This document shows positions 1 through 8,137 of a stretch of 64,000 nucleotides of DNA, piece by piece (position 1 is the stretch's first letter; the number at the start of each line of letters is the position of its first letter). Made by a program: the position numbers and the translations under genes. The notes beneath the pieces were generated by a model. It was given only the letters and a program-made list of their open reading frames with translations, did no database searches and had not been told where the DNA came from. Source of the DNA: Bradyrhizobium sp. CB1717 (lineage in GTDB: Bacteria > Pseudomonadota > Alphaproteobacteria > Rhizobiales > Xanthobacteraceae); contig NZ_CP121666.1 in NCBI RefSeq assembly GCF_029714325.1, positions 310,001 to 374,000 on the forward strand. The letters run 5' to 3'.

Positions 1-76
1 CCTGGCTCTGCGCCCATGTCGGGGACGCTGCGCCCAGCAGGAGCGCGATCACGAACGTTCGGCGGCTGAACGGCAC
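1..76 (-). CDS. N-terminal fragment of an exported protein with a twin-arginine-like signal
   Basis: Only the first 25 codons are inside the window. A GTG at 76 opens a frame that runs off the left edge. The peptide begins MPFSRRTFVIALLLGAAS and ends near an Ala-rich cleavage region (TWAQ). S-R-R-x-F followed by a hydrophobic stretch fits a Tat signal, although a Sec signal is possible. The Shine-Dalgarno sequence is weak. The gene lies downstream of phoD on the same strand, about 115 bases away, so it may be co-transcribed with it. The mature domain is not visible, so no function can be given. Confidence 0.45.
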   Translation of the reverse strand, partial: MPFSRRTFVIALLLGAASPTWAQSQ

Positions 77-191
77 GGCTGCAACTCGAAAATGGCTCGG
101 ACGGCATCAGGCCCTCGAAAATGCGCGGGCGCCTGCAATTGTCGTCCGGGCCGGCCGGATGGTTCACGGCCATCCGGCTTCAAATTGGCCG

Positions 192-1733
192 TCAGGCAAG
201 CTTTGGATCGAGCGTGGTCGACCACAGCGCGACGTCGGCGCGGTCGCGCAAGGTCACCGTCATCTGGCCGGACGCGCCGTCGATCCTGACGTGACCGAAG
301 AACTGCATGCCCGCTGACGGCGGTAGGTTCTGGCTGTCCTTGCCCGGCGCCTTGACGAAGCGCACCTCGGGCCCAAAGGTGTTGTCGAGCGCGTTGGGTC
401 CGAACGTGCCGGCGTGCAGCGGACCCGAGACGAATTCCCAGAACGGCTCGAACTCCTGGAATTGCGCCTTGTTCGGATCGTAATAATGCGCGGCGGCGTA
501 ATGCACGTCCGCCGTCAGCCACACCGTGTTGCTGATCGGTGCCGTCTTGATGAAGCGGAGGATGTCGGCGATCTCGAACTCGCGGCCGCGCACCGGTCCG
601 TCGCCCTGCGCAATGGCTTCCGAGCCGCCCTGCGGCGTGTCCGAGACGATCAGGCTGATAGGCATGTCGGACGCGATCACCTTCCATGTCGCGCGCGAAT
701 TCAAAAGGCCGCGCTTGAGCCAGGCGATCTGGTTCGGGCCGAGGAAGTAGCTGGCGGGACCGTAGGCAGTTTCGAGATTGGCGCCGTTCGGGCCGCGATA
801 GCTGCGCTCGTCGAGCACGAACACGTCGAGATGCGGTCCGTAAGAGATCTGGCGGTAGACGCGGCCTGGCTCATTGATGCTTTCCCGCATCGGGTACATC
901 TCATGGAAGGCGCGGCCCGCGCGAGCTGCGAGCAGCTCGATGTCGCGCACCTTGTAGGCGGCGGGCAGCTCTTTCGACAGCGACCAGTTGTTGGTCACCT
1001 CGTGGTCGTCCCACTGCACGAAGATCGGCACCTCGGCATTGAAGGCACGGAGATTGTCATCGGTGAGATTGTATTTGTGCGCGGCGCGGTACTCGTCCAG
1101 CGTCTCGGCGACCTTGGCCTTCTCGGGAGCCGTGACGTTCTTCCAGATCTTGCCGTCGGCGAGCTTCACCTCGGATGCAATGGGACCGTCGGCATAGATC
1201 GTGTCGCCCGAGTGCAGGAAGAAGTCGGGACGGTGCTTGCGCATCGCCGCGAAGGTGAACATGCCGCCGTCGTCAGGGTTGATGCCCCAGCCCTGGCCTG
1301 CGACGTCGCCGCCCCAGACGAAGCTGACGTCGCGGCGGTCGGCCGGCGCGGTGCGGAAGCGGCCGACGACGGACTCGCCCTCGACCGCGCTGTGCGAGAG
1401 ATCGCGGAAGCGGACGCGATAGAAGATGTCCTGTCCGCCCGGCAGGTTCTCGATCAGCATCTTCGCGGTGAAGTCGCTCTCGGGCAGCGCCGCGATCGGC
1501 GGCAGCGCGCGGACGTCCTTGAAGGACTCGGTCGTCGCCACCTCGACCAGCATCTGCGATGGACGGTCGGCGCGCGCCCACACCACCCCGCCGTCGACGG
1601 TGACGTCGCCCGACTGCACGCCGTGAGTGACCGCCGGCCGGTCGGCTGCACGCGACAGATAGGGCATTGCGATGGCGCCGAGCGAGCCAGCGCCGGTCGT
1701 GAGGAAACGGCGGCGGGAGAATTTGATGTTCAT
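192..1733 (-). CDS. phoD: Alkaline phosphatase D (PhoD) family, Tat-exported
   Basis: A 513-aa metallophosphoesterase of the PhoD family, which releases phosphate from phosphomonoesters or diesters outside the cytoplasm. Residues 1-30 are a Tat signal (SRRRFL near residue 6, Ala-rich cleavage site). A beta-sandwich PhoD_N-type region covers about 35-125, and the catalytic domain follows. Metal-binding motifs are visible: GDTIYAD at 176-182, WDDHE at 241-245 and a late TADVHYAAAH motif. The length is normal for the family. Upstream lies an intergenic repeat, and no convincing ribosome site is seen before the ATG. PhoD genes are often induced by phosphate starvation, but I see no clear Pho box here. 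Confidence 0.93.
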   Translation of the reverse strand: MNIKFSRRRFLTTGAGSLGAIAMPYLSRAADRPAVTHGVQSGDVTVDGGVVWARADRPSQMLVEVATTESFKDVRALPPIAALPESDFTAKMLIENLPGGQDIFYRVRFRDLSHSAVEGESVVGRFRTAPADRRDVSFVWGGDVAGQGWGINPDDGGMFTFAAMRKHRPDFFLHSGDTIYADGPIASEVKLADGKIWKNVTAPEKAKVAETLDEYRAAHKYNLTDDNLRAFNAEVPIFVQWDDHEVTNNWSLSKELPAAYKVRDIELLAARAGRAFHEMYPMRESINEPGRVYRQISYGPHLDVFVLDERSYRGPNGANLETAYGPASYFLGPNQIAWLKRGLLNSRATWKVIASDMPISLIVSDTPQGGSEAIAQGDGPVRGREFEIADILRFIKTAPISNTVWLTADVHYAAAHYYDPNKAQFQEFEPFWEFVSGPLHAGTFGPNALDNTFGPEVRFVKAPGKDSQNLPPSAGMQFFGHVRIDGASGQMTVTLRDRADVALWSTTLDPKLA

Positions 1734-1763
1734 GGCTGGCTCGCGGGCTGGCGATCTTGCGCT

Positions 1764-1842
1764 GTCGTTCCGGGATGGTCCGAAGGACCAGACCCGGAAT
1801 CTCGAGATTCCGGGTACGCGCCCTGCGCGCCCCGGAATGACG
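1764..1842. repeat. Intergenic palindromic repeat, GTCGTTCCGG family
   Basis: A 79-base element with imperfect inverted ends (GTCGTTCCGG on the left, CCGGAATGACG on the right) and an internal GGTCCGAAGGACC palindrome. A second copy of the family is at 9843-9945, where the ATCTCGAG(A/G)TTCC core is shared. It fills most of the space between phoD and the next minus-strand gene. Confidence 0.8.
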
Positions 1843-1892
1843 GTGGAAGCTATATTGAGACAATGTGACGCAGCAATAACGCGGGCAAACCC

Positions 1893-3338
1893 TTACGCGT
1901 TGCCGGCGGCCCTGAATTGCGCACCCGCGCGTTGCAGGTTTTGCGGCAGGCTCATCAGCACCGCCTTGCGGTCGGCGACGGCGGCGTGGAACTGATCGAG
2001 CGCGATGTTGAAGGCAGTGAGCCCTCCTTCCTCGATCGCGCCGTGATCGAAGCAGTGCAGCGTGTCGCGCAGGATCTCGTCGGCCTCGGTCTGCATCTGG
2101 TCGAGCTCTTCCGTCGTCTCGCTCTTGCGTGCGGCCGCGATCATGTCGAGCAGGCGCTCGCGCAGATGGCTGTTGTTGTCGCGCTCGTCCTTCTTCAGGT
2201 AGCCGGCGAACCAGGCGCCGATCGAGCCCATGGCGGAGAGCGCCATCAGGCCCCACCAGATGTAATCGCTGTATTTGTCGAGGAAGGTCTTCTCCTCGCC
2301 GTCGACGAAGGCGGCGGCGCCGGGATGCACGGGGATCACCGCGTCCTTGTCGGTGTCGGGCGTCTCGATCTTGGCCGCCAGCGGGAATTCCGTCACCAGC
2401 TGCTGCCGCACGGCGAACAGCTGTCGCGTGAACGCCGCGATGGTGGTGTCGGACACGGCTTTGCGCGCCACGATGTGGTGCGAGAAGCTGATGGTCTTGA
2501 CCTCGTCGTCGGGACGATCGGGCGAGCCTCCATAGGTGCCGGCGGGAATCTCGGAGGCTTCATAGACCGGATGATTCTGCGCGATCGCGTCGGCGGAATC
2601 GATGGCAAGGAAGGTCGGCGTGCCGAAATCCTTGGTGGAGGCAGCGATGGCCTCCGCCGTGATCTTGCTGTTGACGGGGCCGGCGGCGAGATAGGCATCG
2701 GCCTTCTGGGCCTTGATCGCCTCGGCGGCTTCGTTGGCCGGAAACTGGATGATCTCGACCTTGGCGGGATCGACGCCGTATTGCTGCAGGATCACCTTGA
2801 GCAGATTGACGTTGGCCTGGGTGCGGCCGACCACGCCGACGCGATGGCCGGCGAGCTGCGCGATCTTGGTGATCTTGGCGCCCTTCTTCTTGCCCTTGCC
2901 CTGGACGGACCACAGCACCACGACGTTCTTGCGCAGGGTCGCGACCGCCTGCGCGTTCTTCGGCACGTCGACGTCGCCGCGCACGATGGCGAGATCGACC
3001 TTGCCCTCCGCGAGCGCCTCGGCGCTGGCGGTGGCGCCGTCGGTCTGGATCGGACGCAGCCGCACATAACTCTTGTTCTGCGAGAAGGCCTGCGACAGCG
3101 CCTGCACGACCTTGACGTCGTCGCTGTTGGCGGGGCCGACCGCAACCTTCAGCGTCACCGGACGCATCGCGAAATAATAGCCGCCGACGAGCGCGCCGAT
3201 GATCGCAAGCACCAGCGCGAGGGACACGAGCGCGGTCTTCCGCGCCGCTGATCGCGGCGAAGGCGGAGTGGGCGCTTCGGCCAGGTCCAGACCCCCGGTC
3301 ATCGATCTCCCAAACAGGCGTTTCAGGCTCAGCTTCAT
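1893..3338 (-). CDS. TAXI-family solute-binding protein, membrane anchored
   Basis: A 481-aa protein of the TRAP-associated extracytoplasmic immunogenic (TAXI) family, periplasmic-binding-like proteins that present small acids to TRAP permeases. It has no cleavable signal. A first membrane helix spans about 35-58, the binding domain about 60-345 and a second helix 358-380. A charged, probably cytoplasmic tail of about 100 residues follows (ERLLDMIAAARKSETTEELD). No TRAP DctQ/DctM permease gene lies nearby, so it may act as a sensor or use a distant permease. A second TAXI protein is encoded at 4445-5605. The ligand is unknown. Confidence 0.85.
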   Translation of the reverse strand: MKLSLKRLFGRSMTGGLDLAEAPTPPSPRSAARKTALVSLALVLAIIGALVGGYYFAMRPVTLKVAVGPANSDDVKVVQALSQAFSQNKSYVRLRPIQTDGATASAEALAEGKVDLAIVRGDVDVPKNAQAVATLRKNVVVLWSVQGKGKKKGAKITKIAQLAGHRVGVVGRTQANVNLLKVILQQYGVDPAKVEIIQFPANEAAEAIKAQKADAYLAAGPVNSKITAEAIAASTKDFGTPTFLAIDSADAIAQNHPVYEASEIPAGTYGGSPDRPDDEVKTISFSHHIVARKAVSDTTIAAFTRQLFAVRQQLVTEFPLAAKIETPDTDKDAVIPVHPGAAAFVDGEEKTFLDKYSDYIWWGLMALSAMGSIGAWFAGYLKKDERDNNSHLRERLLDMIAAARKSETTEELDQMQTEADEILRDTLHCFDHGAIEEGGLTAFNIALDQFHAAVADRKAVLMSLPQNLQRAGAQFRAAGNA

Positions 3339-3491
3339 CTCGGCCGGCGATTTAGGCCCGCAATTGTAGCAAATTTCTTGTCCGGCGGGGTTACATCTCC
3401 GTCATGGTTAGCGGATGGAGGAAATCCCAATGTGAACCCTGACCGTAAGCACGGTGTTAGGGTAAAGTTCCCCTGAAGCATGGAGACGATC

Positions 3492-3791
3492 ATGGCAGAA
3501 CGGCTGGCGGCGGAAGCACGCAAGCAGGCACTGGGTGGTATTCCCGGCTGGAGCGAGGTCGGGGGTCGCGACGCAATCGCGAAAACCTTTGTCTTCAAGG
3601 ATTTCAACGAGGCCTTCGGCTTCATGACCCGCGCGGCCCTGGTCGCCGAGAAGATGGACCATCACCCCGAATGGCGGAACGTCTACAAGACCGTGGAGGT
3701 GGTGCTGTCGACCCATGATGCCGGCGGCGTCACGGCGCTCGACATCGAGCTCGCCAAGGCGATGAATGCGATCGCCAAGCTGACGGCTTAG
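3492..3791 (+). CDS. phhB: 4a-hydroxytetrahydrobiopterin dehydratase (pterin-4a-carbinolamine dehydratase)
   Basis: A 99-aa enzyme that dehydrates 4a-hydroxytetrahydrobiopterin to quinonoid dihydrobiopterin, recycling the pterin used by aromatic amino acid hydroxylases. The family signature EKMDHHPEW, with its catalytic histidines, is present, and the length is typical. I start at the ATG at 3492 because GGAG sits seven bases upstream. The ATG at 3480 would place that GGAG inside the gene. No phenylalanine hydroxylase is adjacent. The gene stands alone between the minus-strand TAXI gene and a DUF1232 gene. Confidence 0.92.
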   Translation: MAERLAAEARKQALGGIPGWSEVGGRDAIAKTFVFKDFNEAFGFMTRAALVAEKMDHHPEWRNVYKTVEVVLSTHDAGGVTALDIELAKAMNAIAKLTA

Positions 3792-3894
3792 CTGACACCA
3801 GGCTGACATCTTGCAGCGGCCGGCCGCATCCCCATCTTGTGATCAGCAGGGCATGCGGCGATCCGCCGCCCCTCGCTGAACGGGGAGTTGGAGC

Positions 3895-4278
3895 ATGGCT
3901 GCCGAGCACAGCGTCGGCTTCGAGCCGGCCGATCGGCTTGCGGAAGATCGTGAGAGCGTCCGCCGCCGCTTCTGGCGCAAGCTGAAGCGCGTCGCCGCGC
4001 AACTGCCGTTCGCCGAGGATCTCCTCGCGGCCTATTACTGCGCCTTCGACCGGCAGACGCCGCGCCATGTCCAGGCGTCGCTGCTTGGGGCGATCGCCTA
4101 TTTCATCCTGCCGTTCGACTTCGTTCCCGACGTGATGCCGATCCTCGGCTTCACCGATGACGCCGCCGTGCTCGCCACCGCCATCCGCATGGTCGCCACC
4201 CACATCACGACCGAGCACCGCGAAGCCGCCCGCGCCGCGCTGAAGCGCGGCGTGGAGGAGGGGGAAGCGGCGGAGTAG
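3895..4278 (+). CDS. YkvA/DUF1232 family small membrane-associated protein
   Basis: A 127-aa protein with the DUF1232 core at about 55-90: ASLLGAIAYFILPFDFVPD, including the characteristic Y-x2-x-P-x-D-x2-PD pattern, followed by a short hydrophobic helix. Members are conserved small proteins of unknown biochemical role, probably membrane associated. The ATG is preceded by GGAG (GGGGAGTTGGAGC). It is followed by an inverted-repeat element, then the convergent TAXI gene. Confidence 0.85.
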   Translation: MAAEHSVGFEPADRLAEDRESVRRRFWRKLKRVAAQLPFAEDLLAAYYCAFDRQTPRHVQASLLGAIAYFILPFDFVPDVMPILGFTDDAAVLATAIRMVATHITTEHREAARAALKRGVEEGEAAE

Positions 4279-4312
4279 CCGTTGGCGGCACGGCCGTAGC
4301 CACACCCACTAA

Positions 4313-4435
4313 TGTCGTCCTGGCGAAAGCCAGGACCCATTACCCCGTCCGGCAATGGTTGCGGGCGGTGCTCACTCCAAGTCTTCGTCAAACCTCTCCC
4401 TGTGGTTATGGGTCCTGGCTTTCGCCAGGACGACA
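4313..4435. repeat. Intergenic inverted-repeat element, TGTCGTCCTGGCG family
   Basis: Two near-perfect inverted arms of about 26 bases, TGTCGTCCTGGCGAAAGCCA at the left (from 4313) and its complement ending at 4435, flank about 70 bases of unique sequence. Each arm is itself a small hairpin. A degenerate relative is at 11850-11965. Its place between two convergent genes would allow it to act as a bidirectional terminator; that role is inference. Confidence 0.85.
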
Positions 4436-4444
4436 TCCGGAGAG

Positions 4445-5605
4445 CTACTTCTTCCCCGCCTCCGCCCGCGCTTTCTCCGCGTCCCATACCTGGAATTGCT
4501 TGAACAGCGTTTCCTTGTCCGCATCGGACACGTTTGCGGCGGTCGGGGTCTGCTTCAGGAACGCTTCGAAGCGCTGTCGCGTCACCGGCTCGACGCCGTG
4601 CTTGTCGAGCCATTGCTGCGCCACCGGCAATCTGTTCCAGCCGGACAGCGGCGCCGCGAGCGAGACCTCCTTCCACTTGGGATGGAAGGGCGGGTTCTGC
4701 AGCGCCGGGAATTTCGTGAAGAACGCGTCCACGAACAGCGCAAGCTTGCGATAGCGCTCGGTGTTGGGCGCCCAATTATAGGCCGCGAGCACCGCGGGCA
4801 CCGCGATGGTGTCGACGCTCTCGCCCTCCTTGATCAGGTTCGGATAGTCCTTCGCCGTCAGCGTCGCCGGCAGATAGTCGCTCTGCAGCGGCTTGGCGTA
4901 GTCGACCTTGGCGAGATGGAAGCGGCCGTCATTGCCGAAGGTCGAGACCGACTTGTACGGCTTGCCGCCGACCACGATGACGGCGTCGATCTCGCCGGCC
5001 TTCAGCTTCTCCATGGCGATGCGCTGCTCGACATAGACGAAGTTCGCCTTGATCCCGAGCCGCTCGAACACCGTCAGTGCAGTGACGAAGGTCCCGCCAT
5101 TGGGCAGATCGACGCTGACCTTCTTGCCCTCGAGATCCTTCAGCGTCGCGACCGACTTCGGCGCGATGACCTGCATCTCTTCATTGTAGAGCTTGGTCAC
5201 GTAAGTGAACTGTTTCTTGATGTCCTTGGCAAAGCCCTTGCGCTCGAGATAGTCGAGCGTGTCGGCGCGCACGACGCCGAGATCGACACCTTGCAGGAAC
5301 AGGATGTCGGCGACGCTCTGCACCGAGCCGCGGCCGACGATCGGCAGCACGCGGATCTTGTTGCCGTCGTCGAGCACCGAGGCGAGGTCGGCGCCGAACT
5401 GCACATAGGTGCCGCCGATCGTGCCCGTGATCAGCGTGACGGTGTTGGCGTTCAGCGACTGCTTGGTCGAGTTCGAGCCGAACTGGAAGATGGCCTTCAG
5501 GCTGTCAGAGACCTTGGCCGGATCGTATTCGCCCTGCTCGGCATGAGCCGCGAAGGCGCAGATGGTCGTGATGGCGGCAAGCGCCATTTTTAAAACGTTG
5601 CGCAT
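4445..5605 (-). CDS. TAXI-family TRAP transporter solute-binding protein, periplasmic
   Basis: A 386-aa periplasmic protein with a Sec signal (residues 1-22, cleavage after AHA). The TAXI hallmark region TLITGTIGGTYVQFGADLA is near residue 57, and the remainder forms the two-lobed binding fold (VGGKPYKS, LPATLTAKDYPNL). Unlike the TAXI protein at 1893-3338 it lacks membrane anchors. The next gene upstream on the same strand (5624-6511) is only 18 bases away, so the two may be co-transcribed. No DctQM permease is in the window, and the ligand is unknown. Confidence 0.88.
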   Translation of the reverse strand: MRNVLKMALAAITTICAFAAHAEQGEYDPAKVSDSLKAIFQFGSNSTKQSLNANTVTLITGTIGGTYVQFGADLASVLDDGNKIRVLPIVGRGSVQSVADILFLQGVDLGVVRADTLDYLERKGFAKDIKKQFTYVTKLYNEEMQVIAPKSVATLKDLEGKKVSVDLPNGGTFVTALTVFERLGIKANFVYVEQRIAMEKLKAGEIDAVIVVGGKPYKSVSTFGNDGRFHLAKVDYAKPLQSDYLPATLTAKDYPNLIKEGESVDTIAVPAVLAAYNWAPNTERYRKLALFVDAFFTKFPALQNPPFHPKWKEVSLAAPLSGWNRLPVAQQWLDKHGVEPVTRQRFEAFLKQTPTAANVSDADKETLFKQFQVWDAEKARAEAGKK

Positions 5606-5623
5606 GATGTCCTCTGAAATGGT

Positions 5624-6511
5624 CTAGTTCGAGAGCTGGGCGAGGCGCTTGCGCGCTTCAGCCGATCCAAGGCTGGCGGCGCGCTGGTACCAGTCGCGCG
5701 CGGCGGCTGCGTCGGGAATGATGCTCCGCGCGTCGCTGGTGCCGAGCACCGCGGGGTCGTAGGTCTGCGCCAGCAGCAGCGCGGCCGTTGCGTCCTTCGC
5801 GTTGGCGGCGCGTTCGAGCAGCAGGCGCGCGGCAGCGATGTCGCCGACGCTGATCAGGCGTCTGGCGCGCGTCATCAGTCCCGCCAGCGTGTCGGCATCG
5901 AGCGTTTTGGCAGGCTCGGGCGGCGCAGGCTGCGCCGCGACGGGCGCCGGAGCTGGCGCTTCGACTTGGCTTTGGACTTGGCCTTGGACTTGACCTTGGA
6001 CTTGACCTTGGACTTGGCTTTGCGCTTGCAGCGCGGTCTGGTAAGCGGTCGCAATCGCTTCACGGCTTGGCGTCGAGGGCACCGGAAGCTCTTGCTTGTC
6101 GGCGCTCGCCGGCGTCGTGTCGGTCACGCGGCCGGGGTCCTTGAGCGGGACCTGGCGTACGGCCGGCAGACTGGCCTGAGCTGCACTTGTCACGCTGCCG
6201 GCATAGTCGGCGAGGAGACTACGCAGCTCGGACTGAAACAGCACGGCCGCGATCGCCGCGGCGGATATCGCAAGCCCGGCAGCGACAAGCGGCGCGATCC
6301 TGGTTCTGGGCCGGAGCGCCAGCGGCGTATATTCCTGTGGGTCTGGTGCTCCGCGCGGATCGGACAGAAACAGCGGAATTGGATCGTCCTGTGGAAGTTC
6401 GGCACGTTTGGCCCGCGCACGGATGTAGTCCGCGGTGGACGAATGTGATGCAGATCGATTGGAGTCGAGCGCGTGCGACTCCTTCGACGGACGGTAGGCC
6501 GTCGTCTCCAT
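5624..6511 (-). CDS. Single-pass membrane protein with Sel1/TPR-like C-terminus
   Basis: A 295-aa protein. The frame is open further upstream, but the ATG at 6511 has GGGGAG eight bases before it, so I start there. Residues 1-70 are polar and probably cytoplasmic, 72-92 is a membrane helix, and 95-205 is a low-complexity Pro/Ala/Gln linker. Residues 208-293 form Sel1/TPR-like helical repeats (ARRLISVGDIAAARLLLERA; RDWYQRAASLGSAEARKRLA). A five-fold 12-base DNA repeat encodes Gln-Val-rich units at about 163-183. Similar proteins are common in Bradyrhizobium, with no established function. Confidence 0.75.
   Translation of the reverse strand: METTAYRPSKESHALDSNRSASHSSTADYIRARAKRAELPQDDPIPLFLSDPRGAPDPQEYTPLALRPRTRIAPLVAAGLAISAAAIAAVLFQSELRSLLADYAGSVTSAAQASLPAVRQVPLKDPGRVTDTTPASADKQELPVPSTPSREAIATAYQTALQAQSQVQGQVQGQVQGQVQSQVEAPAPAPVAAQPAPPEPAKTLDADTLAGLMTRARRLISVGDIAAARLLLERAANAKDATAALLLAQTYDPAVLGTSDARSIIPDAAAARDWYQRAASLGSAEARKRLAQLSN
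5963..6022. repeat. In-frame 12-base tandem repeat (5 units)
   Basis: Five consecutive units of GACTTG(G/A)C(C/T)TTG on the plus strand, each encoding four residues of a Gln/Val-rich linker on the minus strand. Because the unit is a multiple of three, copy-number change would lengthen or shorten the linker without shifting the frame. Confidence 0.85.
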
Positions 6512-6800
6512 GGTGTGATGCTCCCCATTACTGACGCAACGCAGGGGCCGTCCCGGCTTCAGTCTTCTTGTTTTTGTCCAGAAGCGCCCCGCAAACTGGA
6601 ACCGGTAAATCGCCGTCCGATTCAGCCCAAAAAACGACGGCGGTTTGCGCGAATCTGGATATATTTGGGTTTGATTGCGGCGGCGCGGCGAAATGCACCG
6701 CAATTTTGCCCGCGTTGGTTGAGGGATTTTTTTCCGGGCGGCCGGTGTGCGCAACCTTACGATGTCGCGGTTATCGACGCCGTCTGCCACGCCCGCCGCC

Positions 6801-6902
6801 GTCATGCCCCGGCTCGACCGGGCATCCAGTACGCCGCGGCTTCTCGGCTAAATCACTGGCGTCTCTGGAATAGTGGATCGCCCGGTCGAGCCGGGCGACG
6901 AC
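6801..6902. repeat. Intergenic inverted-repeat element, GTCATGCCCCGGCTCGACCGG family
   Basis: Left arm GTCATGCCCCGGCTCGACCG and right arm CGGTCGAGCCGGGCGACGAC are imperfect inverted repeats. The element lies in the 430-base gap 6512-6941 between two minus-strand genes. The rest of that gap holds the upstream region of the 5624-6511 gene, with AT-rich patches (GGATATATTTGGG near 6655), and I see no further ORF there. Confidence 0.75.
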
Positions 6903-6941
6903 AGTTGAGCATGCTGAAACAGCGTCGCGATGACATCGCGA

Positions 6942-7916
6942 TCACGGATGCAGGATCACCTTGCCCATGGCCTGACGGCCCGCCAGCACCTTCAGCGCAT
7001 CCGCCGTTTGCGCCAGCGGGAAGGTGCGGTCGACATGCGATGAAATCTTTCCTTCCGCGGTCCACTTCACGAGCTTCTCGAGATTGGCGCGGTTCTTCGC
7101 CGGGTTGAGCCGGGTCCAGGCACCCCAGAACACGCCGCGGATATCGCAGCCCTTCAACAGCGCGAGGTTCAGCGGCATCTTCGGAATGTCGCCGGCGGCA
7201 AAGCCGATCACGAGGAAGCGGCCTTCCCAGGCGATCGAGCGCAGCGCCTGCTCGGCGTAAGCACCACCCACGGGATCGAAGATGATGTCGACGCCCTTGC
7301 CGCCCGTCAGCTTGCGCAGGCCTTCCTTCAAATCCTCCTTGCCGTAGTTCAACGTGAGCTCGGCGCCATGCGCTTTCGCGAATTCGAGCTTCTCGTCCGA
7401 CGAGGCGCAGGCGATCACCTTCAGGCCCATCAGCTTGCCAAGCTCGCAGGCAGCTAAACCGGTGCCGCCGGCGGCGCCGAGCACCGCGAGCGTCTCGCCC
7501 GGCTTCGGGCTGGCGCGATCCTCCAGCGCATGCAGCGCGGTGCCGTAGATGATGATGATGCCGGCCGCGCGGTCATAGTCGAGATTGTCGGGGATCTTCA
7601 CGATCGACGCCGCCGGCAGCGCGATCTTCTCGCGCGCGCCGTTGTGGCCGCAGGAGGCGACGACGCGATCGCCGACTTTCAGATCAGTCACGCCGGGGCC
7701 GATGCTCTCGATCACGCCAGCGACCTCCGCGGCCGGCGAGAACGGGAACGGCGGCTTGATCTGATACTTGCCCTGGATCATCAGGATGTCGAAGAAGTTC
7801 AGCGCCGCCGCCTTGATCGCGATCACGGCTTCGCCGGGGCCCGCCACCGGATCCGGCACCTCGGCCAGAACGAGATCGTCGGGCTGGCAATATTGCGAGC
7901 AGAGGATGGCTTTCAT
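6942..7916 (-). CDS. NADPH:quinone oxidoreductase-like MDR protein (zinc-independent)
   Basis: A 324-aa medium-chain dehydrogenase/reductase of the quinone-oxidoreductase branch. The N-terminal GroES-like substrate domain is followed by a Rossmann domain with the nucleotide motif GAAGGTGLAA at about 143-152. The structural and catalytic zinc ligands of alcohol dehydrogenases are absent, as expected for this branch. The frame extends upstream into a repeat element, so I start at the ATG at 7916, preceded by AAGGTG, where homology-like sequence begins (MKAILCSQY). It is divergent from the SDR gene at 8138 across a repeat element. The substrate is unknown. Confidence 0.88.
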   Translation of the reverse strand: MKAILCSQYCQPDDLVLAEVPDPVAGPGEAVIAIKAAALNFFDILMIQGKYQIKPPFPFSPAAEVAGVIESIGPGVTDLKVGDRVVASCGHNGAREKIALPAASIVKIPDNLDYDRAAGIIIIYGTALHALEDRASPKPGETLAVLGAAGGTGLAACELGKLMGLKVIACASSDEKLEFAKAHGAELTLNYGKEDLKEGLRKLTGGKGVDIIFDPVGGAYAEQALRSIAWEGRFLVIGFAAGDIPKMPLNLALLKGCDIRGVFWGAWTRLNPAKNRANLEKLVKWTAEGKISSHVDRTFPLAQTADALKVLAGRQAMGKVILHP

Positions 7917-8027
7917 GGCAGCACCTTGAGGCGTTTCGAGTGGAATTATAGTTGGGTCGGTTTTGCCGGATTTAGGCACGGGCGACAATCCGGATTCTTT
8001 GTCCGAAGCCATGCACTGGCCTATCCT

Positions 8028-8108
8028 CGTCATTGCGAGCGCAGCGAAGCAATCCAGAGTCCGCGCCGCGGAAAAAGTCCGGATTGCTTCGCTGCGCTCG
8101 CAATGACG
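8028..8108. repeat. Intergenic inverted-repeat element, CGTCATTGCGAGCG family
   Basis: CGTCATTGCGAGCGCAGCGA at the left and TCGCTGCGCTCGCAATGACG at the right are nearly perfect inverted arms around a short centre. A second copy is at 11196-11282. It lies in the divergent promoter region between the quinone oxidoreductase and SDR genes, so naive translation of either gene through it gives spurious N-terminal extensions. Confidence 0.88.
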
Positions 8109-8137
8109 GAGCAAGAGCAAAAAGAAGGATTCAAACG

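Noticed and set aside
414..3251. Long plus-strand frames opposite phoD and the membrane TAXI gene
   Set aside because: Mirror frames of high-GC genes; no domains or ribosome sites.
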